A DNA stretch of 64,000 bases from Trichloromonas sp034002365. GTDB lineage: Bacteria; Desulfobacterota; Desulfuromonadia; Desulfuromonadales; Trichloromonadaceae. The notes beneath the pieces are model-generated. The model had not been told where the DNA came from. It did no database searches and was given only the letters and a program-made list of their open reading frames with translations. Positions 28,083 to 35,884 of this stretch are shown piece after piece. The translations under genes were made by a program, and so were the position numbers. The DNA is taken from assembly GCA_034002365.1 (NCBI GenBank), contig JAVFAR010000002.1:1-64000 (forward strand), read 5' to 3'. How positions within the stretch are numbered: the stretch's first letter is position 1; every line of letters starts with the position of its first letter.

Positions 28083-29117
28083 ATGACCGATCTCGAAAAA
28101 AGTGCTGCTCTCGCCGTCGTCGCCATCACCGATGCGGGGGCGCGGCTGGCCCGGCGGATCGCCGCCCGGGCCGGTGATTGCGCCATCTATCTGCCGGAGC
28201 GGCTGCGGGAAACGGATGGCGGACACTATTTCGAGGCGCCGTTGGGCGAGGTGCTGCCCGAGCTTTTCAGGCGCCATCGGGAGCTGGTCTGCCTCCTGCC
28301 CATGGGGGTCGTCGTGCGCCTGCTCGCCCCCCATCTGCGCGGCGCGGTCCCGGAACCGGCGGTGGTGGTGATGGACGAGGCGGGCAATTTCGCCGTCAGC
28401 CTGCTGGCCGGCCATGGCGGCGAGGGGAACGCGCTGGCGCGGAAAATGGCGGGGATCACCGGCGGTCGGTCGGTCGTCACCACTTCCGGCGACGGCGACG
28501 GCCCGCCGACCTGGGACGAGGCGGCCCGGCAGACAGGTCTGGTGCCGGAACCGGCGGCTAACCTGAAAAATCTCAATGACCAGCTGCTGGGGGGGGAGCG
28601 GATCGCCCTGGTCGACCGGCGGGGGCGAATTGCCCATCACTTCATCGAAATTCCCGGCCTAGAGCTTGCGGAAACCTTCAGCGCCGCTCTTAACAGCGGC
28701 GCGGCGGGCATGGTCTTCGTCACCCATCGGCTGGTGCCCAACCTCGACCGGATACCGAACCTGCTTTTGCTGCGCCCCCGGGATCTGGTTCTGGGTATCG
28801 GCTGCAGCCGGAACGTCTCGGCCGGGGAGATCGAGCGGGCGGTGAAGTGGGAGCTGGAGCGGGCTTTCCTGGCGCTGTCCAGCGTGGCCTGTCTGGCGGC
28901 CACCGCCGAAGGGGCCGAGGAACCCGGGCTCTGTGAGTTTGCCCGACGCTTCGGGCTGCCCATCGAAGGTCAGTCCGAGGCCTTTGGTTCCGGGATGGGG
29001 GATTGCGAAAAGGCAGCCCTTCTTTCGTCCCGTGGCGGTCGTTTGCTGGTGGCCAAAAAGAAGCATGGCCAGGTGATTTTGGCGATCGCCTCGAAAAACG
29101 ATTCCGGCGGGGGATGA
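28083..29117 (+). CDS. cbiG: Cobalt-precorrin 5A hydrolase
   Basis: 344 residues with both CbiG halves. The N-terminal/mid part contains LPMGVVVRLLAPHL (about 76-89) and VVMDEAGNFAVSLLAGHGGEGNALA (about 97-121). The C-terminal part begins near DLVLGIGCSRNVSAGEIERAV (about 235-255). CbiG opens the delta-lactone of cobalt-precorrin-5A and releases acetaldehyde during anaerobic ring contraction. It is the first gene after the defence-like island, 96 bp beyond it, and continues the cobalamin series begun by cbiET. cbiB follows after about 50 bp. Confidence 0.93.
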   Translation: MTDLEKSAALAVVAITDAGARLARRIAARAGDCAIYLPERLRETDGGHYFEAPLGEVLPELFRRHRELVCLLPMGVVVRLLAPHLRGAVPEPAVVVMDEAGNFAVSLLAGHGGEGNALARKMAGITGGRSVVTTSGDGDGPPTWDEAARQTGLVPEPAANLKNLNDQLLGGERIALVDRRGRIAHHFIEIPGLELAETFSAALNSGAAGMVFVTHRLVPNLDRIPNLLLLRPRDLVLGIGCSRNVSAGEIERAVKWELERAFLALSSVACLAATAEGAEEPGLCEFARRFGLPIEGQSEAFGSGMGDCEKAALLSSRGGRLLVAKKKHGQVILAIASKNDSGGG

Positions 29118-29168
29118 CCTTCCGCGGCGCCGTTTGCCGCGATGAATCCCGACCGGCCTGGAGGAACG

Positions 29169-30107
29169 ATGGACTGGCTCATTCCGGCGGCTTTCGCCCT
29201 TGACCTGCTGCTCGGCGATCCTTACGGCATGCCCCATCCGGTGGTGCTCATCGGCGCCGTCATCAACCGCTTGGAAATCCTCCTTGCCGGCCTCTTCAAT
29301 AATCGCCGTCTGGCCGGAACGCTGCTGGCCGCTTTGACCCTGCTGGTGACGGCAGGGTTCGCCTGGGGTCTGTTGCGCCTGGCGGCGGAGATCCATCCTC
29401 TGCTCGGTCTGGCCGCCGGCGTCTGGCTGGCCTACACGACCCTGGCCCTGCGTGCCCTGCATCGGCTGAGCCGCGAGGTGGTGCGTTTTGTCGAGCAGAA
29501 ACGGTTGGCCGAGGCGCGGCGGGCCCTGTCGCTCATCGTCGGACGGGAAACCGCGGCCCTCGACGAGGAAGGGATTCTGCGCGCCTGCATCGAAACGGTC
29601 GCGGAAAACACCTCGAGCGCCGTGGTCGCCCCGCTCTTCTATCTGGCCGTCGGCGGTCCGGTCCTGGCTCTGCTCCACAAGGCGGCGGGCACCCTCGATG
29701 CCATGGTCGGTTACCGCGACGGCCTCTATCGAGAACTCGGCTGGGCCTCGGCCCGCCTCGACGATCTCTTCAATCTGCTCCCGGCCCGCCTGACCGGCAT
29801 GCTCATGGCCCTGGCGGCACCTTTCTGCGGACTCGGCGGCTGCCGGGCCTGGCGCGTCATGCTTCGTGATGCCCGCAAGCACGCCAGCCCCAACGCCGGT
29901 TTTCCCGAGGCGGCCATGGCCGGCGCTCTCGGCGTGCGCCTCGGCGGCCCGGCCGTCTATTTCGGTCGGCGGGTCGAGAAACCGACCCTGGGGGACGATA
30001 TTCGGCCGGTGACCGTCACCGACTACTACGGCGCCTTGCGGCTGACCTATCTCACCGCCTTGCTGGCCCTCGGGCTGGCGGTGTGGCTGGTTTATCTCGC
30101 GGGATAA
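29169..30107 (+). CDS. cbiB: Adenosylcobinamide-phosphate synthase
   Basis: 312 residues from ATG 29169 (MDWLIPAAFALDLLLGDP), placed by GGAGGAA directly upstream; the ATG at 29142 is unsupported. LLGDPYGMPHPVVLIG is the family N-terminal signature. Other conserved blocks are ETVAENTSSAVVAPLFYLAVGGPVLALLHKAAGTLDAMVGY (about residues 138-178) and RDARKHASPNAGFPEAAMAGALGVRLGGPA. Four to five membrane helices. It attaches aminopropanol (phosphate) to adenosylcobyric acid. It follows cbiG in the same operon. Confidence 0.95.
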   Translation: MDWLIPAAFALDLLLGDPYGMPHPVVLIGAVINRLEILLAGLFNNRRLAGTLLAALTLLVTAGFAWGLLRLAAEIHPLLGLAAGVWLAYTTLALRALHRLSREVVRFVEQKRLAEARRALSLIVGRETAALDEEGILRACIETVAENTSSAVVAPLFYLAVGGPVLALLHKAAGTLDAMVGYRDGLYRELGWASARLDDLFNLLPARLTGMLMALAAPFCGLGGCRAWRVMLRDARKHASPNAGFPEAAMAGALGVRLGGPAVYFGRRVEKPTLGDDIRPVTVTDYYGALRLTYLTALLALGLAVWLVYLAG

Positions 30108-30199
30108 AGCGGTTGTCTCGTTTGTTCGCCCGGCGCGGGCGGAAGCAACACGTGGTTTTGGATTTTTTCTATGAACAGGATTTCCCCGGGAGAGGGGCC

Positions 30200-31231
30200 A
30201 TGGATCAATTGACCCTGATAGAGCGTTTTCGCGAGAACGAAGAGCTGGCCCGCAAGTTCCACGAGGTGGAAAGCAATATCCTTTCGGTTCTCAACTTCCG
30301 GGATTTTTTCGAACATCTGCTTCTCGACATCGGCGAGATCTTCGCCATTCCCCTGGTCTGGTTCACTCTGATCGATGATGTGGATCTCTGCCGCCTGATC
30401 CGCCATTCGGCGACCAGCAAGGTATTGCGCGAGCGTATCCAGATGGTCAGCCGTGAAACCTTTGGCGGGCTTCTCCCCGATACGCAGTGCCCGCTGCTGG
30501 TGAATGAAGGCTTGCATCGCTACCTGCGGCTGATGCCCCCGCGCTGTTATCCCGCCCTCGGCTCTCTGGCCCTGGTGCCGGTCACCCTCGACGGCGAGGT
30601 GGTCGGCAGCCTCAATCTCGCCGACCGCTCCGTTTCCCGTTATGCCCCCGGGCTGAATACGGTGCTGGTGGAACGGCTGGCGCTCAAGGTCTCCCTCTGT
30701 CTCTCCAACGTCACTGCCCACGAAAAGCTGCAGAAGGTCGCCCACCACGACCCGCTCACCGATCTCCTCAACCGGCGGGCGATGGAGAGCATCCTGCAGC
30801 GGGAGTTCGACCGGGCGCTGCGTTATGAACGCCCCCTTTCGCTGGTCTTCATCGATCTCGACGACTTTAAGCGGGTCAACGACACCCACGGACACGATTG
30901 CGGCGACCTGCTGCTCAAACATCTCGCTGACGGCATGAGCCGCCTGTGTCGGGCCTCGGACGTGGTCACCCGCTTTGCCGGCGACGAGTTCGTGCTGATC
31001 CTCCCGGAAACCGGCAAGGAACGGACCGAGCAGCTGATGGCGCGGATTCTCGGCGAACTGGCGCGGCGGCCCCTGCTGCTCGACGGAGAGCAGATCTTCG
31101 TAGCGGCCAGTTACGGCATCGCTTCCACCGAGGACGGCGCTATCGGCGATGCCGCCGGACTGCTCAAGGCCGCCGACCAGATGCTGTACAGCTTGAAAGC
31201 CAAGCGCAAACAGGGGGAACCCGATGTCTAG
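30200..31231 (+). CDS. DUF484/GAF-like sensor with GGDEF diguanylate cyclase domain
   Basis: 343 residues from ATG 30200, with a GGGAGAGGGG ribosome site; the frame upstream to 30083 overlaps cbiB and is unlikely to be coding. Residues about 1-180 resemble the DUF484/GAF fold (ENEELARKFHEVESNILSVLNFRDFFEHLL). About 185-340 are a GGDEF domain with RFAGDEFVLIL, an A-G-D-E-F form compatible with activity, and an RxxD site (RASD) five residues before it. No membrane helix, so it senses a cytoplasmic signal and probably makes c-di-GMP. Its end overlaps dus by eight bases. Confidence 0.87.
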   Translation: MDQLTLIERFRENEELARKFHEVESNILSVLNFRDFFEHLLLDIGEIFAIPLVWFTLIDDVDLCRLIRHSATSKVLRERIQMVSRETFGGLLPDTQCPLLVNEGLHRYLRLMPPRCYPALGSLALVPVTLDGEVVGSLNLADRSVSRYAPGLNTVLVERLALKVSLCLSNVTAHEKLQKVAHHDPLTDLLNRRAMESILQREFDRALRYERPLSLVFIDLDDFKRVNDTHGHDCGDLLLKHLADGMSRLCRASDVVTRFAGDEFVLILPETGKERTEQLMARILGELARRPLLLDGEQIFVAASYGIASTEDGAIGDAAGLLKAADQMLYSLKAKRKQGEPDV

Positions 31232-32192
31232 GCCCGCCCTTTTGCCCTGGGAGGCCGATAGCCGGCCACTGATGCTGGCGCCGATGCAGGGCCTGACCAA
31301 CCGTGCCCTGCGCGCCGAGTTCGCCCATTGGGTGCGCCCCGATGTCCTCTTCACCGAGTTCGTGCGGGTCCGCGGCGCCTCGGTCAAGCGGCGCGTTTCC
31401 GCCGCCGACCGCCGGGAGATCGCCGCCGCGGAAGGGGGCATTCCCCTGGTGACCCAGCTCATCGGCCACGGCGTCGAGGCGCTGACGGCGGCGGCCAGGG
31501 AAGCCCAGGCGGCCGGGGCGGTCCACATCAGCCTCAATATGGGCTGCCCTTACGGCCGTACCACCTCGGGTCTGACCGGCGGCAACATGCTGCGCCGACC
31601 CGAACTGCTTGCTGAACTGCTGCCGGCCCTGCGCGCGGCCGTCACCGGCGGCTTCTCCATCAAGCTGCGCGCCGGTTACGACGATCCCCGGCAGATCTTC
31701 TCGCTGCTCCCCCTGTTCGAGACATCCGGGGTCGATTTTCTCGTTCTTCATCCCCGCACCGTCAAGCAGGAATACGCCGGTGAGGCCGATCACGCCCTCA
31801 CCGCCGACGTGGTGCGCGCCACCGCCCTGCCGGTCATCGCCAACGGCGACATCCGCACCGCCGAAGGGGGCCGGCGGGTGCTGGAGGCGACCGGCGCTAG
31901 CGGGCTGATGCTCGGGCGCGGAGCCATCGCCGACCCGCTGCTTTTCGAACGGCTGCGGGGGCGGGCGTCGGCCACGCCGTGCCGGGCCGAGCGAGGAGCG
32001 ATGCTGCGCCGCTATCTCAGCGGACTGCACGGGCGCTACCGGGAACTGTTCTGCGGCGACGCCCAGGTGCTGGCCAGGCTCAAGGCAGTGCTCTGCACCA
32101 TGGACGACCCCGATTTCGCCGCGGCGGCGCGCGACCTGAAGCGGGCCGCGACCCTGCCCCGGTTTCTCGCGCTGGTGGAAGGGCTGGGCTGA
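31224..32192 (+). CDS. tRNA-dihydrouridine synthase (DusC-like)
   Basis: 322-residue TIM-barrel flavoprotein. LAPMQGLTNRALR (about residues 18-30) is the FMN-binding start, NMGCPYGRTTSGLTGG (about 107-122) contains the catalytic Cys, and PVIANGDIRTAEGG plus LMLGRGAIADP (about 205-235) complete the phosphate-binding loops. It reduces uridine in tRNA D-loops with NADPH. The MQG rather than MEGVTD start and the overall pattern favour the DusC-like branch, but the target position is not assigned. It is coupled to the cyclase gene upstream (8-bp overlap). Confidence 0.9.
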   Translation: MSRPALLPWEADSRPLMLAPMQGLTNRALRAEFAHWVRPDVLFTEFVRVRGASVKRRVSAADRREIAAAEGGIPLVTQLIGHGVEALTAAAREAQAAGAVHISLNMGCPYGRTTSGLTGGNMLRRPELLAELLPALRAAVTGGFSIKLRAGYDDPRQIFSLLPLFETSGVDFLVLHPRTVKQEYAGEADHALTADVVRATALPVIANGDIRTAEGGRRVLEATGASGLMLGRGAIADPLLFERLRGRASATPCRAERGAMLRRYLSGLHGRYRELFCGDAQVLARLKAVLCTMDDPDFAAAARDLKRAATLPRFLALVEGLG

Positions 32193-32193
32193 C

Positions 32194-32427
32194 ATGGAAA
32201 TCCCCCAGTTCAATTCGGCGCACCTGCTCGAACTGGCGCGGGCGCGCATGCCCTACGGCAAATACCAGGGCCGACGACTGATCGATCTGCCCGAGCGCTA
32301 CGTCGTCTGGCTGGCCGGTCAGGGCTTTCCCGCCGGAAAGCTCGGCCGTCAGTTGCAGGAGGTGCACGAAATCAAGGTCAATGGGCTGGAGTATCTCTTC
32401 GACCCCTTGCGGGGGATTGAGGAGTGA
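32194..32427 (+). CDS. DUF3820 family small protein
   Basis: 77-residue protein with the DUF3820 pattern MPYGKYQGRRLIDLPERYVVWLAGQGFPAGKLGRQLQEVHEIKVNGLEYLFDPL. The family is widespread and its role is not established to my knowledge. It begins one base after the dus stop and so belongs to the same transcript. Its 3' end runs into a short tandem repeat (GGAGTGA units) that supplies the stop codon region and fills the gap to the next gene. Confidence 0.8.
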   Translation: MEIPQFNSAHLLELARARMPYGKYQGRRLIDLPERYVVWLAGQGFPAGKLGRQLQEVHEIKVNGLEYLFDPLRGIEE

Positions 32428-32472
32428 GGAGTGAGGATTGAGGAGTGAGGAGTGAGGAGTGGGGAGTGAGGA
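32420..32472 (+). repeat. Short tandem repeat of GAGTGAG units
   Basis: About six copies of an approximately 8-bp unit (TGAGGAGT, with TGAGGATT and TGGGGAGT variants) fill the gap between the DUF3820 gene and the QueG-like gene. The unit contains GGAG, and the last copy (GTGAGGAGG) doubles as ribosome site for ATG 32479. Slippage could alter the spacing or the end of the upstream gene. Confidence 0.8.
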
Positions 32473-32478
32473 GGTGCG

Positions 32479-33357
32479 ATGGATTTGCCGAAGCTGATGG
32501 TCGAGACAATCGAGGTCTTCTGTGCCGAATCGCCGGCCAACTCCCTTGCCGGCAACGGCGGCGAGGCGGTTTGGGGGATGCCGCTGGTCGGCTTTTCCCG
32601 GGGGGATGATCCTCTTTATGCGCGCATCAAGGCGGATATCGGGGAGTTTCTCTGGACCCCGGAAGAAGCCTTTGCCCAGGCGTTTCCCGAGGCGCCCGTC
32701 GCCGCCGGGGAGTTGAGCGTGGTCAGCTGGATTCTGCCGCAGACGGCGGCGACCCGGGCCGATCAGCGGGCCGAGGCCGAACTCCCCGCCGAGCGCTGGA
32801 GCCGTTCGCGGCTGTACGGCGAAATCTTCAACGAACGCCTGCGCGCCCATCTCGTCGAAAAGCTCGCCGTCCTTGGCATTCAAGCGGCCGCTCCGGCCCT
32901 GCTCCCCGGCTTCGCCTACCGGCAATCCCCGCGCTTTGGGCTGGCTTCCAACTGGTCGGAACGCCATGCCGCCCACATCGCCGGGCTCGGCACCTTCGGC
33001 CTCAGCGACGGGCTCATTACCCCCCTCGGCAAGGCCATGCGCTGCGGTTCGGTAGTGGTGCGGGCCGAGCTGCCGGCGACGCCGCGCCCCTATGCCGGAC
33101 ACCGGGACTGGTGCCTCTATCACGCCAAGGGCACTTGCGGCCTCTGCGCCCGCCGCTGTCCGGCCGGAGCGATTGATGAAAGGGGGCACGACAAGGTGAA
33201 ATGTCACGCCTACATCCGCGAGGTCACCGCCGTCCACGCCCGCGCCCTGCTCGGCGCCGAAGTCACCCCCTGCGGCCTCTGCCAGGTGGGCATCCCCTGC
33301 GAAGAGCGGATTCCGCCGGGCCTGACGGTGCCAGGAGGCGTCGATCCTCCGAAGTAA
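32479..33357 (+). CDS. QueG-like 4Fe-4S protein (epoxyqueuosine reductase homologue)
   Basis: 292 residues. The C-terminal half carries WCLYHAKGTCGLCARRCPAGAI (about residues 212-233) and CGLCQVGIPCEE (about 271-282), cysteine sets for one to two 4Fe-4S clusters. SERHAAHIAGLGTFGLSDGLITPLGKAMRCGSVVV (about 160-195) matches the cobalamin/substrate region of QueG-type proteins. QueG reduces epoxyqueuosine in tRNA with a cobamide cofactor. This protein is shorter and divergent from canonical QueG (about 350-380 residues), so it may be a reductase of another substrate. A bidirectional terminator follows at 33386-33424. Confidence 0.72.
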   Translation: MDLPKLMVETIEVFCAESPANSLAGNGGEAVWGMPLVGFSRGDDPLYARIKADIGEFLWTPEEAFAQAFPEAPVAAGELSVVSWILPQTAATRADQRAEAELPAERWSRSRLYGEIFNERLRAHLVEKLAVLGIQAAAPALLPGFAYRQSPRFGLASNWSERHAAHIAGLGTFGLSDGLITPLGKAMRCGSVVVRAELPATPRPYAGHRDWCLYHAKGTCGLCARRCPAGAIDERGHDKVKCHAYIREVTAVHARALLGAEVTPCGLCQVGIPCEERIPPGLTVPGGVDPPK

Positions 33358-33385
33358 CGGAAAGCTCTTTGGCCGGGCAAGATAA

Positions 33386-33424
33386 GAAAACCGGCCGGTT
33401 CCTTTGTGGAACCGGCCGGTTTTC
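33386..33424. terminator. Bidirectional terminator between the QueG-like gene and cbiO
   Basis: GAAAACCGGCCGGTTCC and GGAACCGGCCGGTTTTC form a 17-bp stem with a TTTGT loop. A-rich and T-rich ends flank it, and it divides two convergent genes. Confidence 0.92.
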
Positions 33425-33443
33425 TTCGTTTCTCTACGTCGGT

Positions 33444-34214
33444 TCAGATCGGCGGTTCGGGGCGGTTAGGGCCGCAGTTGGGGCAGCCTTGCATGCGCAG
33501 GGGTTTTTCCAGGCGGCTGCGGGCGAGGAGGGCGTCGTCGCTGAAGATTTGGGCGGTGGGGCCGTCGGCGACGACCCGGCCTTCGTGCAGAACGATGGTG
33601 CGTTCGCAAAGGTCGAGGACCAGGTCGAGATCGTGGGTGGCGATGATCTTGGTGTGGCGGAAGCCGCGCAGCAGCTCGATGAGCCGCCGGCGGGCGCGGG
33701 GGTCGAGGCCGGTGGTCGGTTCGTCCATGACCAGGATGTCGGGGGACATGGAGAGGACCGAGGCGATGGCGACGGCGCGCTTTTCGCCGCCGGAGAGTTT
33801 ATAGGGGGGGCGGTCGCGCAGGTGTTCGGCCTCGACCTGGGCGAGGGCCGCCAGCACGCGCTCTTCCACCTCGGCGGGGGGAAGCCCGAGGTTGAGAGGG
33901 CCGAAGGCGACGTCGTCGAAGACCGTCGGCATGAAGAGCTGGTCGTCGGGATCCTGAAAGACCATGCCGACGGTGCGGCGCGCGTCCGGCAGGGTCGCCT
34001 TGCTCAAGGGGAAGTCGCCGATGCGCACCAGCCCCTTGGCCGGACTCAGGCAGCCGTTGAGGTGCCGCAGCAGGGTCGACTTGCCGGCGCCGTTGGCGCC
34101 GACCACGGCCACCGCCTCGCCGTGATGGATGCAGAAACTCAGGCCGCGCACGGCCGGGGTGCCGTCGGGGTAGGCGTATTCCAGATCCCTGACTTCGACG
34201 ATGTGATGGCTCAT
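33444..34214 (-). CDS. cbiO: Cobalt/nickel ECF transporter ATPase
   Basis: 256 residues from ATG 34214 (MSHHIVEVRDLEYAYPDGTPAV), which overlaps the cbiQ stop in ATGA; the open frame continues to 35159 but that extension is the shadow of cbiQ. Walker A VGANGAGKSTLLRHL (about 37-51), Q-loop FQDPDDQLFM (about 83-92), signature LSGGEKRAVAIA (about 137-148), Walker B ILVMDEPTTGLDPRA. The Q-loop DPDDQLF is typical of ECF ATPases. It energises uptake of Co2+ or Ni2+ with CbiQ and the substrate-specific CbiM/N protein encoded at 39040-40059. The tail CPNCGPN contains two cysteines. Confidence 0.94.
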   Translation of the reverse strand: MSHHIVEVRDLEYAYPDGTPAVRGLSFCIHHGEAVAVVGANGAGKSTLLRHLNGCLSPAKGLVRIGDFPLSKATLPDARRTVGMVFQDPDDQLFMPTVFDDVAFGPLNLGLPPAEVEERVLAALAQVEAEHLRDRPPYKLSGGEKRAVAIASVLSMSPDILVMDEPTTGLDPRARRRLIELLRGFRHTKIIATHDLDLVLDLCERTIVLHEGRVVADGPTAQIFSDDALLARSRLEKPLRMQGCPNCGPNRPEPPI

Positions 34215-35023
34215 CGCAGCAGCTCCGTGAGAAAATCCCCGGCGAGCAGGGGCAGATTGACCAGGCGCAGCAGCACGAAGAGCGCCGACCAGCCCAGCGT
34301 GAAAAGGATTTCCCGGCGGCCGATGCGCAAGGGGCTCAGCCTGCGGATCTCGCCGTCGAAGCCCCGGCAGAGCATGGCCTGATGGATGCGCTGGGCGCGG
34401 TCGAGGGTGCGCAGCAGCAGTTGCCCGGCCATGTGCCCCGCCACTTTCAGCCCCATGCCCCGGCCGCGGAAGGAGCGCAGCGCCCGCGCCCGCACCATGC
34501 GCTGGGCTTCGTCGACCAGCACGAAGAGATAGCGGTACAGAAAGAGCAGCTGCAGGGCGAAGACGCGCGGCGCGCCGAGGCGTTCCATGGCCATGCAGAC
34601 GCCGGTGAAGCTGGTGGTGGCGATGAGCACCAGGGCGGCGAAGACGGTCAGGGTGAAGCGCAGCAGGATCGAGGCGAAGGAGACCCAGCCGCCGCTGACG
34701 GCGAACTCCCCGATCTGCAGGAGAATCTCCCGGTCGAGGAGGGGATTGAAGACGCCGATGAAGAAGGCGAGAGGGGCCGCCAGCAGCAGTTTTTTCAGCA
34801 GGGGGGCGGCGGGCAACCCGGCGGCGAGAACCAAGGCGAGGGGAAAGCAGATGAAAGGAAGCAGGGCCGAGATTTCGTATTTGCCGAAGGAAACCACGGT
34901 GCAGACGAAGATCAGGGTGGTCATCAGCTTGGCCCGGGGGTCGAGGCGATGGACGGCGGAACGGCCGGCGGCCAGGCGGTCGAGGACGCCCAGATCGAAG
35001 AGGGATGATTCGATATTCGCCAT
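34211..35023 (-). CDS. cbiQ: Cobalt/nickel ECF transporter T component
   Basis: 270-residue membrane protein with about six helices. HRLDPRAKLMTTLIFVCTVVSF (about residues 25-46) is the CbiQ N-terminal signature, and the coupling helices carry Ala-Arg motifs (MVRARALRSFRGRGM and AQRIHQAMLCRGFDG). It links the ATPase CbiO to the substrate-binding CbiM/N. cbiQ-cbiO form a translationally coupled pair. Upstream lie an 11-bp-arm palindrome at 35049-35076 and nikR. Confidence 0.94.
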   Translation of the reverse strand: MANIESSLFDLGVLDRLAAGRSAVHRLDPRAKLMTTLIFVCTVVSFGKYEISALLPFICFPLALVLAAGLPAAPLLKKLLLAAPLAFFIGVFNPLLDREILLQIGEFAVSGGWVSFASILLRFTLTVFAALVLIATTSFTGVCMAMERLGAPRVFALQLLFLYRYLFVLVDEAQRMVRARALRSFRGRGMGLKVAGHMAGQLLLRTLDRAQRIHQAMLCRGFDGEIRRLSPLRIGRREILFTLGWSALFVLLRLVNLPLLAGDFLTELLR

Positions 35024-35048
35024 GGCCGTTGCCGTTTGTGTTCTGAAA

Positions 35049-35076
35049 AATACGGAAGGGTGAATCCTTCCGTATT
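35049..35076 (-). promoter_or_regulatory. Perfect 11-bp inverted repeat upstream of cbiQ
   Basis: AATACGGAAGG (35049-35059), a 6-bp spacer and CCTTCCGTATT (35066-35076), only 26 bp before the cbiQ start. On the minus strand it is followed by TTTTTC, so it can act as an intrinsic terminator/attenuator for transcripts coming from nikR. Alternatively it is a dyad operator. It does not match the NikR-like site seen at 38930. Confidence 0.55.
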
Positions 35077-35213
35077 ACAAGAAGGATGCCTTTGCCGCGG
35101 AGCCTCTGGAGGGGGCCGGGGTGTGGCCGGATGACGGATCGCCGTCTTTTTCCGGACATGCGACGGGGTCCGGCGGCGAATTCATGTCATCCGCGCACGG
35201 CGGGTGGGCAAGG

Positions 35214-35633
35214 TCAGGGCAGGTCCGCGCCGGTGGTGGTGGTCACCAGCTTGCCGTGGATCACCCCTTTGGTGCCGATCAGTTCGTCGGCCAGGCGCTT
35301 GACCTCCCGCGCCGGCCCCCGGACCACCACCACTTCCAGGCAGTTGTGGGCGTCGAGGTGGACGTGCAGGGCCGAGACGATGGCGTCGTGGTGGCTGTGC
35401 TGGTGTTCGGTGAGCTTGTCGGAGAGATCGCGGGTATGGTGATTGTAGACCAGGGTGACAGTCCCCACCGTCTCCTCCTCCCCCCGCGCCCACTGTTCCT
35501 CGACCAGGGCGTTGCGGATCAGATCGCGGATCGCCTCCGAGCGGTTGCCGTAACCTTTTTCCGCGATCAGTTCGTCGAAGCGCTTGAGCAGTCGGTCGTC
35601 GATGGAAATGCCGAAACGGGCCAGGTCGCTCAT
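35214..35633 (-). CDS. nikR: Nickel-responsive regulator NikR
   Basis: 139 residues from ATG 35633 (MSDLARFGISIDDRLLKRFDELIAEKGYGNRSEAIRDLIR), placed by CGGAGGA just upstream; an extension to 35768 is unsupported. Residues 1-50 are a ribbon-helix-helix DNA-binding domain. The ACT-like regulatory domain carries the nickel ligands in HSHHD and HVHLDAHNC, matching His, His-x-His and Cys of characterised NikR. It represses nickel (or cobalt) transport genes when metal is abundant. Neighbours cbiQ-cbiO and cbiM/N are its likely targets. A NikR-like dyad is seen at 38930-38956. Confidence 0.95.
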   Translation of the reverse strand: MSDLARFGISIDDRLLKRFDELIAEKGYGNRSEAIRDLIRNALVEEQWARGEEETVGTVTLVYNHHTRDLSDKLTEHQHSHHDAIVSALHVHLDAHNCLEVVVVRGPAREVKRLADELIGTKGVIHGKLVTTTTGADLP

Positions 35634-35764
35634 GATTCCTCCGGGGGCGGACGGGATTTTCGCCTGTTTAGCACGCTCGCCGGGGCCGGTCAAGGGGATA
35701 GCGGCCGGGCCCCGGACGGCGCCCGCCGGCGGCATTTTCATCCACAGCTTTGTCCACGGGATAT

Positions 35765-35812
35765 TCACAAGATGTTGTGGCCTGGAAGAAAAAAATTGCC
35801 AATATATAGGGT
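35765..35812 (+). promoter_or_regulatory. Tandem NrdR boxes upstream of nrdD
   Basis: Two copies fit the NrdR consensus acaCwAtATaTwGtgt: tcaCaAgATgTtGtgg at 35765-35780 and tgcCaAtATaTaGggt at 35797-35812. The second has a perfect core. Centre-to-centre distance is 32 bp, three helical turns, which is the spacing reported for paired NrdR boxes. They lie directly upstream of the predicted nrdD promoter. NrdR represses ribonucleotide reductase genes when dATP is high. Confidence 0.75.
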
Positions 35813-35819
35813 TTTGCCC

Positions 35820-35847
35820 TTGACTGGATTCATGCCTGTGCTAAGGT
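35820..35847 (+). promoter_or_regulatory. Predicted sigma-70 promoter of nrdD
   Basis: TTGACT at 35820-35825, a 16-bp spacer and TAAGGT at 35842-35847, about 40 bp before the start codon at 35885 and immediately after the NrdR boxes. The -35 is good, the -10 is weak. Confidence 0.5.
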
Positions 35848-35884
35848 TCATCCGTTGTTTGAATACGGTTGGGAGGGTGGAGAG

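Noticed and set aside
32420..32472. Tandem repeat considered as a CRISPR remnant
   Set aside because: Unit is about 8 bp with no spacers; simple-sequence repeat.
33201..34382. A 393-codon plus-strand frame over cbiO
   Set aside because: It begins inside the QueG-like gene, crosses a strong terminator and mirrors cbiO; not a gene.
34215..35159. N-terminal extension of the cbiO frame through cbiQ
   Set aside because: cbiO has a clean start at 34214 overlapping the cbiQ stop. The extension is an out-of-frame reading of cbiQ.
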